Shown: positions 42,201-50,520, counted from the first letter of the stretch. The stretch is DNA of 64,000 nt from Streptomyces griseus subsp. griseus (GCF_000720255.1 NZ_JOJE01000017.1:1-64000), one strand, 5' to 3'. Translations and numbers: made by a program. The notes: generated by a model not told the origin, from the letters alone.

Positions 42201-44007
42201 CGAGCTGGGCCAGGTGCTCCGCAAGGACGCGGACGGCCGGGTCACCGTCTACGGCTACGACTTCACGGACCAGCTGGCACAGGCGACCGGGCCGGACGGC
42301 ACCACGCTGACGGTACTGCGGGACCGGTTCGGACGGATGCTGGAGGAGGCGGTCGACGGCCGCCGGACGAGGTACGCGTACGACGAGTACGGGCGTCGTT
42401 CGGGCCGCACCACTCCGTCCGGTGCGACGACGACCTGGTCGTACGACACCGTCGGGCGCCGTACCGGCCTGGTCGCCTGCGGCCGGACCGTCGACTTCGC
42501 CTACGACGAGCTGGGCAGGGAACTGACCCGCCGGATCGGCGAAACACTCACCCTGGAACACGCGTTCGACACCGGGGGCCGCCTGACCAGCCATGCACTG
42601 ACCGGCGCGGACGGCAGGACAGTGCAGCAGCGGACGTACTCCTACCGCGCCGACGGACATCTGACCGGCGTCGACGACCAACTGTCCGGCTCCCGCCGCT
42701 TCGACCTGGACACGGTGGGTCGGGTGACAGCGGTGCAGGCGGCTGGCTGGAGCGAGACGTACGCCTACGACGAGGCGGGCAACCAGACCCAGGCGGCCTG
42801 GCCGGCGAGCCACCCCGGCCAGGAGGCGGTAGGTGCCCGCACCTACACGGGCACCCGCCTGACCAGTGCAGGCCGTGTCCGCTACGAACACGACGCCTTG
42901 GGCCGTATCACCCTGCGCCAGAAGACCCGGCTTTCCCGCAAACCAGACACTTGGCGATACGAGTGGGACGCCGAGGACCGCCTCATCCAGGTGACCACGC
43001 CGGACGGCACACGCTGGCGCTACACCTACGACCCGCTGGGCCGCCGCGCGGCGAAACTCCGCTTGGCCGAGGACGGTGAATCGATCGTCGAGCGGGTCGA
43101 CTTCACCTGGGACGGCACGATCCTCTGCGAACAGACCACCATGTCCGCCGCCCTCCCGAATCCGGTCACCCTGACCTGGGACCACCAGGGCATGCATCCG
43201 GTCAGCCAGACGGAACGCATCACCGCGGCCGACACGCCCCAAGAGGAGATCGACTCCCGCTTCTTCGCCATCGTCACCGACCTCGTTGGCACGCCCAGTG
43301 AACTCGTCGGTGAGGGAGGCGAGATCGCCTGGCGATCCCGCAGCACGCTCTGGGGTGCCACCGCATGGGCGTCGGACAGTTCGACGTACACACCGCTTCG
43401 GTTCCCCGGCCAGTACTACGACCCCGAAACCGGCCTTCACTACAACTACTTCCGGCACTACGACCCGGAGACCGCCCGCTATCTCACCTCCGATCCGCTC
43501 GGACTGACGCCCGCGCCCAATCCGGGCACGTACGTCCACAACCCGCACACGTGGTCCGACCCGTACGGCCTCACCCCCTGCCCGCAGGGTGAAAAGAGCA
43601 ATCCCTTCAAGACCCGTGAGGACGCGGAGCGAGCGGCCTTCGATCTCGCTGGTGTCCCCTACGGGGAGACGCCGATCGCCGAATGGGTCGTCACCGGGGA
43701 GAAGAACATGAAACACGTGTCCGGTCATGTCTACTCGTCGGATCCCGCACACTGGGGTAATTTCCGGCAGTTCGAGACGGAGAGCGGCTCACGTGTGGTG
43801 GTCGAGCACACCCACGACCCGGCGGGACCGCACTTCCACGCCGGCAAGCCGAAGGTCGACGACACCCGGGAACTCGTCAACTTCGGCTGGGACAATGCAC
43901 GTGTGCAGCGGGGCGACGGCACCTGGGGCTACCCGGAGGACATGGAGAGGTATGCCAAGATCAACAAGCCGGGTGGCGACCATCATCTGTTCTACGACGG
44001 CAACTGA
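39259..44007 (+). CDS. Rhs/YD-repeat polymorphic toxin
   Basis: 1582 residues. Residues 1-330 are helical and WXG/LXG-like, with GWKGEGGDAFREKFG and repeated Ala/Lys/Glu-rich helices. A DUF6531-like entry segment follows (VCAKDPVDVATGRMILPQTD), then about 25 YD repeats (G-x-x-x-x-Y-x-Y-D) and the Rhs core closing at FPGQYYDPETGLHYNYFRHYD and RYLTSDPLGL. The last 120 residues are a variable toxin tip with VVVEHTHDPAGPHFHAGK and KINKPGGDHHLFYDG; the His-rich motifs suggest a metal-dependent nuclease, not proven. The tip follows PLGLTPAPNPGTYVHNPHTW, the standard cleavage boundary. Confidence 0.92.
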   Translation: MGIFGDIGDGLNKGLSYGEHLIDEGKKKLGEGVDYATNKVGEGLDHVGLHDWADAVEDWGDEAASDLGATPGEQQLGQTEEANELIHGNPDKIRESAKHLKDFHGAFDKVGQGMRKVGSSGWKGEGGDAFREKFGVHPTKWAQAADACDTAAGALESYADTVKWAQAQAKEAVELYKKGRGASQDAVEAYNRKVDAYNAKIKAGEDPGPKPEPFQDPGKADIKAAVDKLTEARKQRNTAASDAQAKVRAAVAHAPAEPPPLDRLGNDLVDGYQAVNTELTHVVGGALKGTAGLLNFARGLNPTDPYNLTHPAAYLQNVSMTLSGLVSTASHPERVVQAAVDGFKKDPSEFVGRLIPELIGTKGAGLARGGLRLALKEGAEGAASQGLRKTARNAVEEGADDVGRRQGEKVCAKDPVDVATGRMILPQTDVSLPARLPLVVKRQFESSYRLGGWFGPTWSSTFDERLEIDEEGVVFVGEDGLTLAYPHPAPGVPTLPSHGPRWSLDRVDDGYTLTDPESGRVRHFAERSADVAVLEQIDDRNGGWICLEYDPEGAPRSITHSGGYRLRVSTAGGRITALYLAGAAADGSDQELLRYGYTDGHLTEVTNSSGHPTRFGYDDLGRITSWTDTNESHFTYAYDDEDRCTHQSGASGHLRSTFAYGPVDPHTGEHATTVTDSRGHTTHYLINSCCQVVAETDALGAVTRYQRDRRGRLLSQTDPMGHTTSFRYDEAGNVLAVIRPDGRETRAEYNELGLPVKLVNVDGTVIRQSFDDCGNRTSVTDPVGRTTRFTYDDAGHPLSVTDPLGHTTTFVCNRAGMPLAVTDPLGAVTLYERDAFGRPVAITDPTGATVRLEWTVEGRLSRRTAPDGARESWTYDGEGNCTSHTNPMGAVSRFEYTHFDRLAARTGPDGVRHEFTHDTELRLIKVTNPTGLSWSYEYDAAGRMVAETDFDGRTVTYAHDAAGRLASRTDALGQTVTFKRNELGQVLRKDADGRVTVYGYDFTDQLAQATGPDGTTLTVLRDRFGRMLEEAVDGRRTRYAYDEYGRRSGRTTPSGATTTWSYDTVGRRTGLVACGRTVDFAYDELGRELTRRIGETLTLEHAFDTGGRLTSHALTGADGRTVQQRTYSYRADGHLTGVDDQLSGSRRFDLDTVGRVTAVQAAGWSETYAYDEAGNQTQAAWPASHPGQEAVGARTYTGTRLTSAGRVRYEHDALGRITLRQKTRLSRKPDTWRYEWDAEDRLIQVTTPDGTRWRYTYDPLGRRAAKLRLAEDGESIVERVDFTWDGTILCEQTTMSAALPNPVTLTWDHQGMHPVSQTERITAADTPQEEIDSRFFAIVTDLVGTPSELVGEGGEIAWRSRSTLWGATAWASDSSTYTPLRFPGQYYDPETGLHYNYFRHYDPETARYLTSDPLGLTPAPNPGTYVHNPHTWSDPYGLTPCPQGEKSNPFKTREDAERAAFDLAGVPYGETPIAEWVVTGEKNMKHVSGHVYSSDPAHWGNFRQFETESGSRVVVEHTHDPAGPHFHAGKPKVDDTRELVNFGWDNARVQRGDGTWGYPEDMERYAKINKPGGDHHLFYDGN

Positions 44008-44048
44008 GGCGGCGGAGCACAGCCGAGCGGACAAGCGGAGGGTCAGAA

Positions 44049-44492
44049 GTGACGACGGAGCCGGAGAAGCCTGCATGGCGAGACGCCCTGGAGCGCTGCG
44101 GTCTTCAGGTGCTGGAGATGGCGGCTCAGAGCGGTCCGCCCGTGCTGTCCGCCATCCACGCCGTCAGCGGATTCGAGGTCAGGCCCGCCGCCACCGTCCC
44201 CATCTCGTCCCCGGATGCCACCGGAGATCTGGACGCGAAGTGGCATCTCCATGCCTCAAGCGTCTCGCTCTACGACGACCACGGCGAGTTCCTCATCCTG
44301 CCACCCGTCTCGGGAGGCAGTGAGATCGGCTGGGTGAAGGTCAGAGACACCGTGGGCAGGAACCTGCCCTCACGCATTGCGGAGGTGACGGGTTCCCCCG
44401 AGTTCCTCGCAGTCTCGACCGACGGCCGCCACCTGTGCGCCGCCTCGGAGGAGGAAGACGACTACTGGGTGGTACTGCACGAATTCCAATGA
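44049..44492 (+). CDS. Probable immunity protein of the Rhs toxin
   Basis: 147 residues from GTG 44049 with GGAGGGTC upstream, 41 bases after the toxin stop. It is an acidic soluble protein (HLHASSVSLYDDHGEFLILPP, SEEEDDYWVVLHEF) with no membrane segment and no family I recognise. A small acidic protein directly after an Rhs toxin tip is the position of a cognate immunity protein. Its GC content looks lower than that of its neighbours. It ends at the second aminotransferase fragment. Confidence 0.7.
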   Translation: MTTEPEKPAWRDALERCGLQVLEMAAQSGPPVLSAIHAVSGFEVRPAATVPISSPDATGDLDAKWHLHASSVSLYDDHGEFLILPPVSGGSEIGWVKVRDTVGRNLPSRIAEVTGSPEFLAVSTDGRHLCAASEEEDDYWVVLHEFQ

Positions 44493-44914
44493 GTGCACGA
44501 ACGAGGGGTCGGGTGGGTCACGGCGGCGCCGGAGCTCGTGACGGCGGTGCGGTCGGCGAAGCAGTACCTGACGTACGTGTCCGCGGGGCCGTTCCAGTAC
44601 GCCGTCGCCGAGGCGCTCGCGCTGCCCGAGACCTACTTCTCCGCGTTCCGCGAGGACATGCGGGCGAAGCGGGACCTGCTGGCCGCGGGCCTGGCGGAGG
44701 CCGGCTTCGGGGTCTTCCGTCCCGCCGGTACGTACTTCATCACCACCGACATCCGCCCCCTCGGCCACGGCGACGGCTTCGCCTTCTGCCGGGCCCTGCC
44801 GGAGCGTGCGGGCGTGGTGGCCATCCGGGCGCGCCCTTCGTCCGCTTCGCGTTCTGCAAGCAGACGGGGGTGCCGGAGGAGGCGGTAGGGCGGCTGAAGG
44901 CGCTGGCGGGGTGA
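44493..44914 (+). pseudogene. Decayed aminotransferase 3' fragment, copy 2
   Basis: From about 44506 the sequence is nearly identical to the 3' end of the intact aminotransferase (36594 onward), including YLTYVSAGPFQYAVAEALALP and AFREDMRAKRDLLAAG. A 31-base deletion after GVVAI shifts the frame; the original C-terminus (FVRFAFCKQTG...) continues in another frame to the stop at 44914. No N-terminal part is present. It begins right after the immunity gene and carries the 5' tag ATGAGTGCACGAAC. Confidence 0.9.
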
Positions 44915-44990
44915 GCTCGGGGGTGCGGGGCGGACGAGTTGTGGGCGAGGGGAGGGTATTCATGCCGCCCCGTGGGTAGGCTCCGCTGGC

Positions 44991-45758
44991 ATGAAGCATG
45001 AGGTGTTCGTTCCGGTTTCGGCCGAGCGGCTGCGGGTGGCGCTCGCCGACCCCGCGCAGGTGGCCCGGGCGGTACCCGGTCTACAGCAGGACGCGGGCAG
45101 CGAGCCCGTCGCCGGGCGGCTGAAGCTTCGTGTCGGCGGCCACGCCATCACCTACCGCGGCGCGGTGCGGGTGACCGACCGGGAGGACGGTTCGTACGTC
45201 GTCGAGGGCGAGGCGACGGAGGTCCGCGGCCACGGCACGGTGAAGTTCACGCTCACCCTGACCCTGACGGAGACCGACGGCGCCTCCACCCTCACGTTCA
45301 CGGCCTCCGCCTCCTCGACCGGCCGCATCACGGAACAGCCGCGGGAAGCGGTGACGTCGGCGCTGACCCGCCTCCTGGACCGCTTCGCTGAGAACCTGGG
45401 AGCGGCGGAGGCGCAGGCCGGGGAGGGGGAGGACGCGGAAGACGCCGTGCCCGCCGCCGGGGAGCCCGAGGTTGCGCCGGACGCGGACGACACCCCGCTT
45501 CGGCAGGACTCCGAGGACTCCGAGGACTCCGAGGACGCCGATGGGCCGCCGGCCGAGGCGGCGCACGCGCGGCGGACGATGATCGGGCGCAGCGCGGAGG
45601 AGGTGGACCACGCCCCACCACGCGGCCGGTACGCCCCGGTCCCCGCCCCCCAGACCATCGTCCCCAACCCGGCCCTGCGCTGGGCGGTCCCCGCAGCCGC
45701 CCTCGCCGTCGCCTCAGCGATCGCCCTGACCCGGGCCCTACGCAAAAAACGCGGCTGA
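44991..45758 (+). CDS. CoxG/SRPBCC-like protein with C-terminal membrane anchor
   Basis: 255 residues from ATG 44991. Residues 1-150 read HEVFVPVSAERLRVALADPAQVARAVPGLQ, then LKLRVGGHAITYRGAVRVTDRE, and FTASASSTGRITEQPREAVT, the pattern of CoxG (carbon-monoxide-dehydrogenase subunit G) SRPBCC lipid-binding proteins. An acidic linker follows and a C-terminal helix LRWAVPAAALAVASAIALTRA anchors it. No CO dehydrogenase genes are near, so the role is probably general lipid or quinone binding. Confidence 0.8.
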   Translation: MKHEVFVPVSAERLRVALADPAQVARAVPGLQQDAGSEPVAGRLKLRVGGHAITYRGAVRVTDREDGSYVVEGEATEVRGHGTVKFTLTLTLTETDGASTLTFTASASSTGRITEQPREAVTSALTRLLDRFAENLGAAEAQAGEGEDAEDAVPAAGEPEVAPDADDTPLRQDSEDSEDSEDADGPPAEAAHARRTMIGRSAEEVDHAPPRGRYAPVPAPQTIVPNPALRWAVPAAALAVASAIALTRALRKKRG

Positions 45759-45800
45759 GCCTCCGGCCGGTTTCGCGCTGAGCCTCCGGCCGGTTTCGCG
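45755..45800 (+). repeat. Two tandem 23-base repeats after the CoxG-like gene
   Basis: The unit CTGAGCCTCCGGCCGGTTT followed by CGCG is present twice in direct succession; the stop codon of the preceding gene lies in the first copy (CTGAGC). Confidence 0.85.
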
Positions 45801-45959
45801 CTGAGCACCGTCGGGTTCAGGACCGCGCTCACGCGCCCCGCCTGGTTCGTCGGGCACGGCTTCTTCGGTCGCCGCCTGGCAGCCGTGGGAGTCGCCCGGC
45901 CCCCGACCACCGCCGGGTTCGGCGGTCGCCGTCCCTCCGACGGCCGTCGGCCCCCCTTC

Positions 45960-46190
45960 GCGCCGCGGGTCCCGCGCGCCGGCCCCCCGTCGCGCCGCCG
46001 GTCCCGCGCGCCGGCCCCCGTCGCGCCGCCGGTCCCGTCCGCCGGTCCCGTCGCGCCGCGGGTCCCGCGCGCCGGTCCCGTCGCGCCGCGGGTCCCGTCC
46101 GCCGGTCCCGTCGCGCTGCCGGTCCCGCGCGCCGGCCCCGTCGCGCCGCCGGTCCCGTCCGTCGGCCCCCTCCGGACACCGTCGGCCCCT
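45960..46190. repeat. Degenerate 30-base tandem repeat array in non-coding DNA
   Basis: The 499-base gap 45759-46257 has no supported gene. Most of it is an array of about seven units based on GCCGGTCCCGTCGCGCCGCG plus GGTCCCG(C/T)(G/C)C, with period 30. It is open in several frames on both strands, but the translations are simple Pro/Arg/Gly/Ala repeats. The 3' end holds the promoter of the epimerase gene. Confidence 0.85.
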
Positions 46191-46257
46191 CGAGGCGTCG
46201 CCCGCCCCCGCTGTTGTCGGACCCCCGCCGTCGTGCGGGGACAGTAGGGTCGCTGTC

Positions 46258-47046
46258 GTGAGTGTTGATGACATTGTGCTGACCGCGGGTGACGCGGAGG
46301 TGACCGTGTCGCCGGGGAACGGCGGGCGGGTCGGTGGAGTGCGGGTCGGTGGGGTCGAACTGCTGCGGCAGGGGGAGCGGTTCGGGTGCTTCCCGATGGT
46401 TCCGTGGTGCGGGCGGATCAGGGAGGGGCGGTTCCGGGACGGGGCCGCCGTGCACCAGATGCCGCTCAACTCACCCCCACACGCCATCCACGGCACCGTT
46501 CGCGACGGCGCGTGGACCGTGGCCCGCGCCACCGCCGACGAGGCGGTCCTCACGTACGACCTGGTCGAGCCCTGGCCCTACCCCGGCCGTGTCACGCAGG
46601 TGGTCGCGCTGAGCGGCGACGCGCTGACGCTCACCATGTCCGTGGAGACGTACGACTCCTCCTTCCCGGCGCAGATCGGCTGGCACCCGTGGTTCCGGCG
46701 GAATCTGGGTGGGGAGGACGTGCGCGTCGACTTCGGTCCCGCCTGGCAGGAGGAGCGCGGGGACGATCACCTGCCCACCGGGCACCGCGTCGACCCGAAG
46801 CCGGGACCGTGGGACGACTGCTTCGGGATGCCCGGCGGCGTCGACGTCACCCTCACCTGGCCGGGGCAGCTGGAGCTGAAGGTGACCAGCCCCGAGGAGT
46901 GGGTCGTGGTGTACGACGAGCAGGAGGCCGCGGTGTGCGTGGAACCGCAGACCGGTCCGCCCAACGGGCTGAACACCCTGCCGCGCCTGGTCACCCCGCT
47001 GGAGCCGCTGGAGGCCACCACGACCTGGCGGTGGAGCCGCCTCTAA
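46258..47046 (+). CDS. Aldose 1-epimerase family protein
   Basis: 262 residues from GTG 46258. Motifs GCFPMVPWCGRIREGRF, NSPPHAIHGTVRDGAW, YDSSFPAQIGWHPWFRR and CVEPQTGPPNGLN match galactose mutarotase-like proteins. The two His (in AIHG and GWHPWF) and the C-terminal Glu of CVEPQTGP are the catalytic residues. It interconverts alpha and beta anomers of a sugar or sugar phosphate. It lies 10 bases before pyrE and may be cotranscribed. Confidence 0.92.
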   Translation: MSVDDIVLTAGDAEVTVSPGNGGRVGGVRVGGVELLRQGERFGCFPMVPWCGRIREGRFRDGAAVHQMPLNSPPHAIHGTVRDGAWTVARATADEAVLTYDLVEPWPYPGRVTQVVALSGDALTLTMSVETYDSSFPAQIGWHPWFRRNLGGEDVRVDFGPAWQEERGDDHLPTGHRVDPKPGPWDDCFGMPGGVDVTLTWPGQLELKVTSPEEWVVVYDEQEAAVCVEPQTGPPNGLNTLPRLVTPLEPLEATTTWRWSRL

Positions 47047-47056
47047 GCTGTTCGGC

Positions 47057-47605
47057 ATGACGGACGCACGGAGCGCGCTGCTTCAGCAGATCAAGGACAA
47101 GGCCGTGGTGCACGGCAAGGTGACCCTGTCGTCGGGCCTGGAGGCGGACTACTACGTCGACCTCCGCCGCATCACCCTCGACGGCGAGGCCGCCCCCCTG
47201 GTCGGGCAGGTCCTGCTCGACCTGACCGCCGACCTGGACTTCGACGCGGTCGGCGGTCTGACCATGGGCGCCGACCCGGTCGCCGCCGCCATGCTGCACG
47301 CGGCCGCCGCGCGCGGGCGCAGGCTCGACGCCTTCGTCGTACGCAAGGCCGCGAAGGCGCACGGGCTGCAGCGGCGGGTCGAGGGGCCGGAGATCGCCGG
47401 CCGCCGGGTCCTCGTCGTCGAGGACACCTCCACCACCGGCGGCTCCCCGCTCACCGCCGTCGAGGCCGTGCGCGAGGCCGGCGCCGAGGTCGTCGCCGTC
47501 GCGACGATCGTCGACCGGGCGACCGGGGCCGCCGAGAAGATCCAGGCGGGCGCGGGGGTGCCCTACCTGTACGCGTTCGACAAGGACGAGCTGGGACTCG
47601 ACTGA
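47057..47605 (+). CDS. pyrE: Orotate phosphoribosyltransferase
   Basis: 182 residues. Motifs VHGKVTLSSGLEADYYVDLRR, GGLTMGADPVAAAML, FVVRKAAKAHG and the PRPP-binding signature RRVLVVEDTSTTGGSPLTAVE identify OPRT, which makes orotidine 5'-phosphate in pyrimidine synthesis. Length is usual for the family. It follows the epimerase closely and precedes fba. Confidence 0.97.
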   Translation: MTDARSALLQQIKDKAVVHGKVTLSSGLEADYYVDLRRITLDGEAAPLVGQVLLDLTADLDFDAVGGLTMGADPVAAAMLHAAAARGRRLDAFVVRKAAKAHGLQRRVEGPEIAGRRVLVVEDTSTTGGSPLTAVEAVREAGAEVVAVATIVDRATGAAEKIQAGAGVPYLYAFDKDELGLD

Positions 47606-47738
47606 CCACTGGCTGAGCGGAGCATTGAGCATCGCCGCATGTCTGGAAAGATGGGGACGACGATGACGTCGCACCCAAGGTCTAGGTCAGGGCCGTAAAC
47701 ACGCAGTACGCCAACCCGCACACTCAAGGAGCGGACGT

Positions 47739-48770
47739 ATGCCCATCGCAACCCCCGAGGTCTACAACGAGATGCTCGACCGGGCGAAGGCAGGCAAGTT
47801 CGCCTACCCGGCCATCAACGTCACCTCGACCCAGACCCTGCACGCGGCGCTGCGCGGTTTCGCGGAGGCGGAGAGCGACGGCATCGTCCAGATCTCGACG
47901 GGCGGCGCCGAGTTCCTGGGCGGTCAGTACAGCAAGGACATGGTGACCGGCGCGGTCGCCCTGGCGGAGTTCGCGCACATCGTCGCCGAGAAGTACCCCG
48001 TCAACGTCGCCCTCCACACCGACCACTGCCCGAAGGACAAGCTCGACGGGTACGTACGTCCGCTGCTGGCTCTCTCCCAGAAGCGCGTCGAGGCCGGTCT
48101 GAACCCGCTGTTCCAGTCGCACATGTGGGACGGCTCCGCCGAGACCCTGGCGGACAACCTCTCCATCGCCCAGGAGCTCCTGGCGACCGCCCGCGCCGCG
48201 AAGATCATCCTCGAGGTCGAGATCACCCCGACCGGTGGCGAGGAGGACGGCGTCTCCCACGAGATCAACGACTCCCTGTACACCACGGTCGACGACGTGA
48301 TCCGTACGGCCGAGGCGCTCGGCCTCGGTGACAAGGGCCGCTTCCTGCTGGCCGCGTCCTTCGGCAACGTGCACGGCGTGTACAAGCCCGGCAACGTCGT
48401 GCTCCGCCCCGACCTGCTCAAGGAGCTGAACGACGGCGTCGCCGCCAAGTTCGGTCTGCCGGCCGGCAGCCAGCCCTTCGACTTCGTCTTCCACGGCGGC
48501 TCCGGCTCCACGGAGGAGGAGATCCGCACCGCGCTGGAGAACGGCGTCGTGAAGATGAACATCGACACGGACACGCAGTACGCCTTCACGCGTCCCGTCG
48601 CCGACCACATGCTCAAGAACTACGACGGTGTCCTGAAGGTCGACGGCGAGGTCGGCTCCAAGAAGACCTACGACCCGCGCACCTGGGGCAAGCTGGCCGA
48701 GGGCTCGATGGCCGCCCGGGTCGTCGAGGCGACGCAGAACCTGCGCTCGGCGGGCACGAAGATCAAGTAA
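47739..48770 (+). CDS. fba: Class II fructose-bisphosphate aldolase
   Basis: 343 residues from ATG 47739 with AAGGAGCGGACGT upstream. Zinc-ligand and catalytic motifs are present: VALHTDHCPKDKL, EVEITPTGGEEDGV, SFGNVHGVYKPG and FHGGSGSTEEEI. It catalyses aldol cleavage of fructose 1,6-bisphosphate in glycolysis and gluconeogenesis. A separate promoter region (47606-47738) and a strong terminator make it a monocistronic unit. Confidence 0.97.
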   Translation: MPIATPEVYNEMLDRAKAGKFAYPAINVTSTQTLHAALRGFAEAESDGIVQISTGGAEFLGGQYSKDMVTGAVALAEFAHIVAEKYPVNVALHTDHCPKDKLDGYVRPLLALSQKRVEAGLNPLFQSHMWDGSAETLADNLSIAQELLATARAAKIILEVEITPTGGEEDGVSHEINDSLYTTVDDVIRTAEALGLGDKGRFLLAASFGNVHGVYKPGNVVLRPDLLKELNDGVAAKFGLPAGSQPFDFVFHGGSGSTEEEIRTALENGVVKMNIDTDTQYAFTRPVADHMLKNYDGVLKVDGEVGSKKTYDPRTWGKLAEGSMAARVVEATQNLRSAGTKIK

Positions 48771-48792
48771 CACCCCCGAAGGGGGAACCGGT

Positions 48793-48823
48793 GAGCCCGG
48801 CGCCTGCCCAAGGCGCCGGGCTC
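48793..48823 (+). terminator. Hairpin terminator after fba
   Basis: GAGCCCGGCGCC and GGCGCCGGGCTC form a 12-base perfect stem around a seven-base loop, 22 bases after the stop. Confidence 0.85.
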
Positions 48824-48839
48824 GCTGTATACCTGGGGG

Positions 48840-50306
48840 ATGCCCGACGTCAGGCTGGCCTCGCCCCAGGGCAAGTGGATCCTGTTCACCACGATCCTCG
48901 GCTCCAGCATGGCCCTGCTGGACGCGACCGTCGTCAACGTGGCGCTGCCCAGAATGGGCCGCGACCTCGACGCCGACCTCGCGTCCCTGCAGTGGACCGT
49001 CAACGCCTACATGGTCACGCTGGCCGGGCTGATCCTCCTCGGCGGCTCCCTGGGCGACCGGTACGGCCGGCGTCGGGTCTTCGTCATCGGGGTGGTGTGG
49101 TTCGCCGCCGCCTCCCTGCTGTGCGGGCTCGCCCCGAACGTCGGTGTGCTGATCGCGGCCCGGGCCCTGCAGGGCGTCGGCGGCGCGCTGCTCACACCCG
49201 GCTCCCTCTCCCTCATCCAGGCGACCTTCCACCCCGACGACCGGGGCCGCGCCGTCGGCCTGTGGTCGGGGTTCGGCGGGATCGGGGCGGCCGTCGGGCC
49301 GTTCCTGGGCGGCTGGCTGGTGGACGGTCCGGGCTGGCGCTGGGTGTTCCTGATCAACGTGCCGCTGGCCCTCGTGTGCGTGCCGGTGGCCCTCCGCCAT
49401 GTGCCGGAGTCCAGGGACGGCAGGGCGCACGGCCACTTCGACGTGCTGGGCGCGGCGCTGGGCGCCCTCGCGCTCGCCCTGCTCACGTACGCCCTGATCG
49501 AGGCCCGCTCGGGCGGCCTCACCGTCGCCGTCAGCGCCCTCGCGGGGCTGGCCACAGCGGTCGCCTTCGTCGTCGTGGAGCGGCGCGGCGCCGATCCGAT
49601 GATGCCGCTCGGCATCTTCGCGTCCCGGCAGTTCAGCGCGGTCAACCTGGTCACCCTGTGCGTGTACGCGGCGTTCGGCGGCTTCTTCTTCCTCGCCGCG
49701 CTGCAACTCCAGGTGGTGGCCGGTTACTCCGCGCTCGGCGCCGGCACGGCGCTGCTGCCGATCACCGTCCTGATGCTGCTGTTCTCCGCCCGCTCCGGGG
49801 AGCTCGGTGAGCGGATCGGGCCGCGGGTGCCGCTCACGGTGGGGCCGCTGGTGGCCGCGGCGGGGATGCTGCTGATGCTGAGAGTGGGGCCCGGTGCGTC
49901 GTACGTCGCCGACGTCCTGCCCGCGCTGCTGGTGCTCGGCCTCGGCATGGTCACCCTGGTGGCGCCGCTGACCGCGACCGTGCTGGCCTCCGTGGACACC
50001 GCGCGGGCGGGGCTGGCCAGCGGGATCAACAACGCGGCGGCGCGGGCGGCCGGGCTGGTCGCGGTGGCCGCGCTGCCATTGCTGGCCGGGATGGGGGAGG
50101 AGGCGTACAGGTCGCCTCCGGCGTTCGACGCGGCCTTCGGGCGGGCGATGCTGTGGTGTGCGGGGGCGCTGGTGGTGGGGGCGGTGGTGGCGTTCACGAC
50201 GGTGCGGAGGCCTCCGGCGGATTGTCGGCGGCCTGAGTGTCGGAGGTTCGGTTCTGTGACGGCGCCGCCGCTGGAGGGGCGGGGTGGTCGGGGGCGCCTT
50301 GAGTGA
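48840..50306 (+). CDS. MFS drug exporter, DHA2 (EmrB/QacA) family
   Basis: 488 residues from ATG 48840, with about 14 membrane helices. Diagnostic motifs are ILGSSMALLDATVVNVALP (motif D1), LQWTVNAYMVTLAGLILLGG, GSLGDRYGRRRVFV (motif A) and ALQGVGGALLTPGSL (motif C region). These proton-driven pumps export drugs or secondary metabolites. No adjacent TetR-type regulator is seen, so control is unknown. Confidence 0.92.
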   Translation: MPDVRLASPQGKWILFTTILGSSMALLDATVVNVALPRMGRDLDADLASLQWTVNAYMVTLAGLILLGGSLGDRYGRRRVFVIGVVWFAAASLLCGLAPNVGVLIAARALQGVGGALLTPGSLSLIQATFHPDDRGRAVGLWSGFGGIGAAVGPFLGGWLVDGPGWRWVFLINVPLALVCVPVALRHVPESRDGRAHGHFDVLGAALGALALALLTYALIEARSGGLTVAVSALAGLATAVAFVVVERRGADPMMPLGIFASRQFSAVNLVTLCVYAAFGGFFFLAALQLQVVAGYSALGAGTALLPITVLMLLFSARSGELGERIGPRVPLTVGPLVAAAGMLLMLRVGPGASYVADVLPALLVLGLGMVTLVAPLTATVLASVDTARAGLASGINNAAARAAGLVAVAALPLLAGMGEEAYRSPPAFDAAFGRAMLWCAGALVVGAVVAFTTVRRPPADCRRPECRRFGSVTAPPLEGRGGRGRLE

Positions 50307-50367
50307 GGGGCGGTGCGCCTTCTCGGGTGCGTCGTCGATGAGCGGTGGCGGCTGCGGGTGGTCGGGG

Positions 50368-50479
50368 GCTTGTCGCGCAGTTCCCCGCGCCCCTAAGGAG
50401 TCGCCGGCGCGGTTGGCTGCATGGTCGCGCCCGCGCGGCAGAGCCGCATATGACACGGCCCCGCGCCCCTGAAGGGGCG
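50368..50479. repeat. Dispersed Streptomyces intergenic repeat elements
   Basis: GCTTGTCGCGCAGTTCCCCG followed by CGCCCCT (50368-50394) and GCCCCGCGCCCCTGAAGGGG (50458-50477) are forms of a short repeat that I recall as common in intergenic DNA of many Streptomyces. The second copy folds as CGCCCCT-GA-AGGGGCG. The function is unknown; mRNA end formation is plausible. Confidence 0.6.
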
Positions 50480-50482
50480 TTG

Positions 50483-50509
50483 CAGCGGCCGGGGTGGCCC
50501 CGGCCGCTG
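50483..50509. terminator. Bidirectional hairpin between convergent genes
   Basis: CAGCGGCCGGGG and CCCCGGCCGCTG pair perfectly (12 bases) around TGG, between the rightward MFS gene and the leftward DUF3151 gene, so it can stop transcription from both sides. Confidence 0.8.
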
Positions 50510-50520
50510 GGACGTGGGTG

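Noticed and set aside
40564..43752. 1062-codon open frame antisense to the Rhs gene
   Set aside because: It mirrors the YD repeats, has no recognisable domain, and the forward frame has full Rhs core motifs.
45960..46190. CRISPR array
   Set aside because: Units are contiguous and degenerate with no unique spacers, and no cas genes are near.
45829..46455. Arg/Gly-rich proteins encoded by the 30-base array on either strand
   Set aside because: Every frame is open because of the repeat composition; there is no ribosome-binding site or conserved pattern, and a simple repeat is sufficient explanation.
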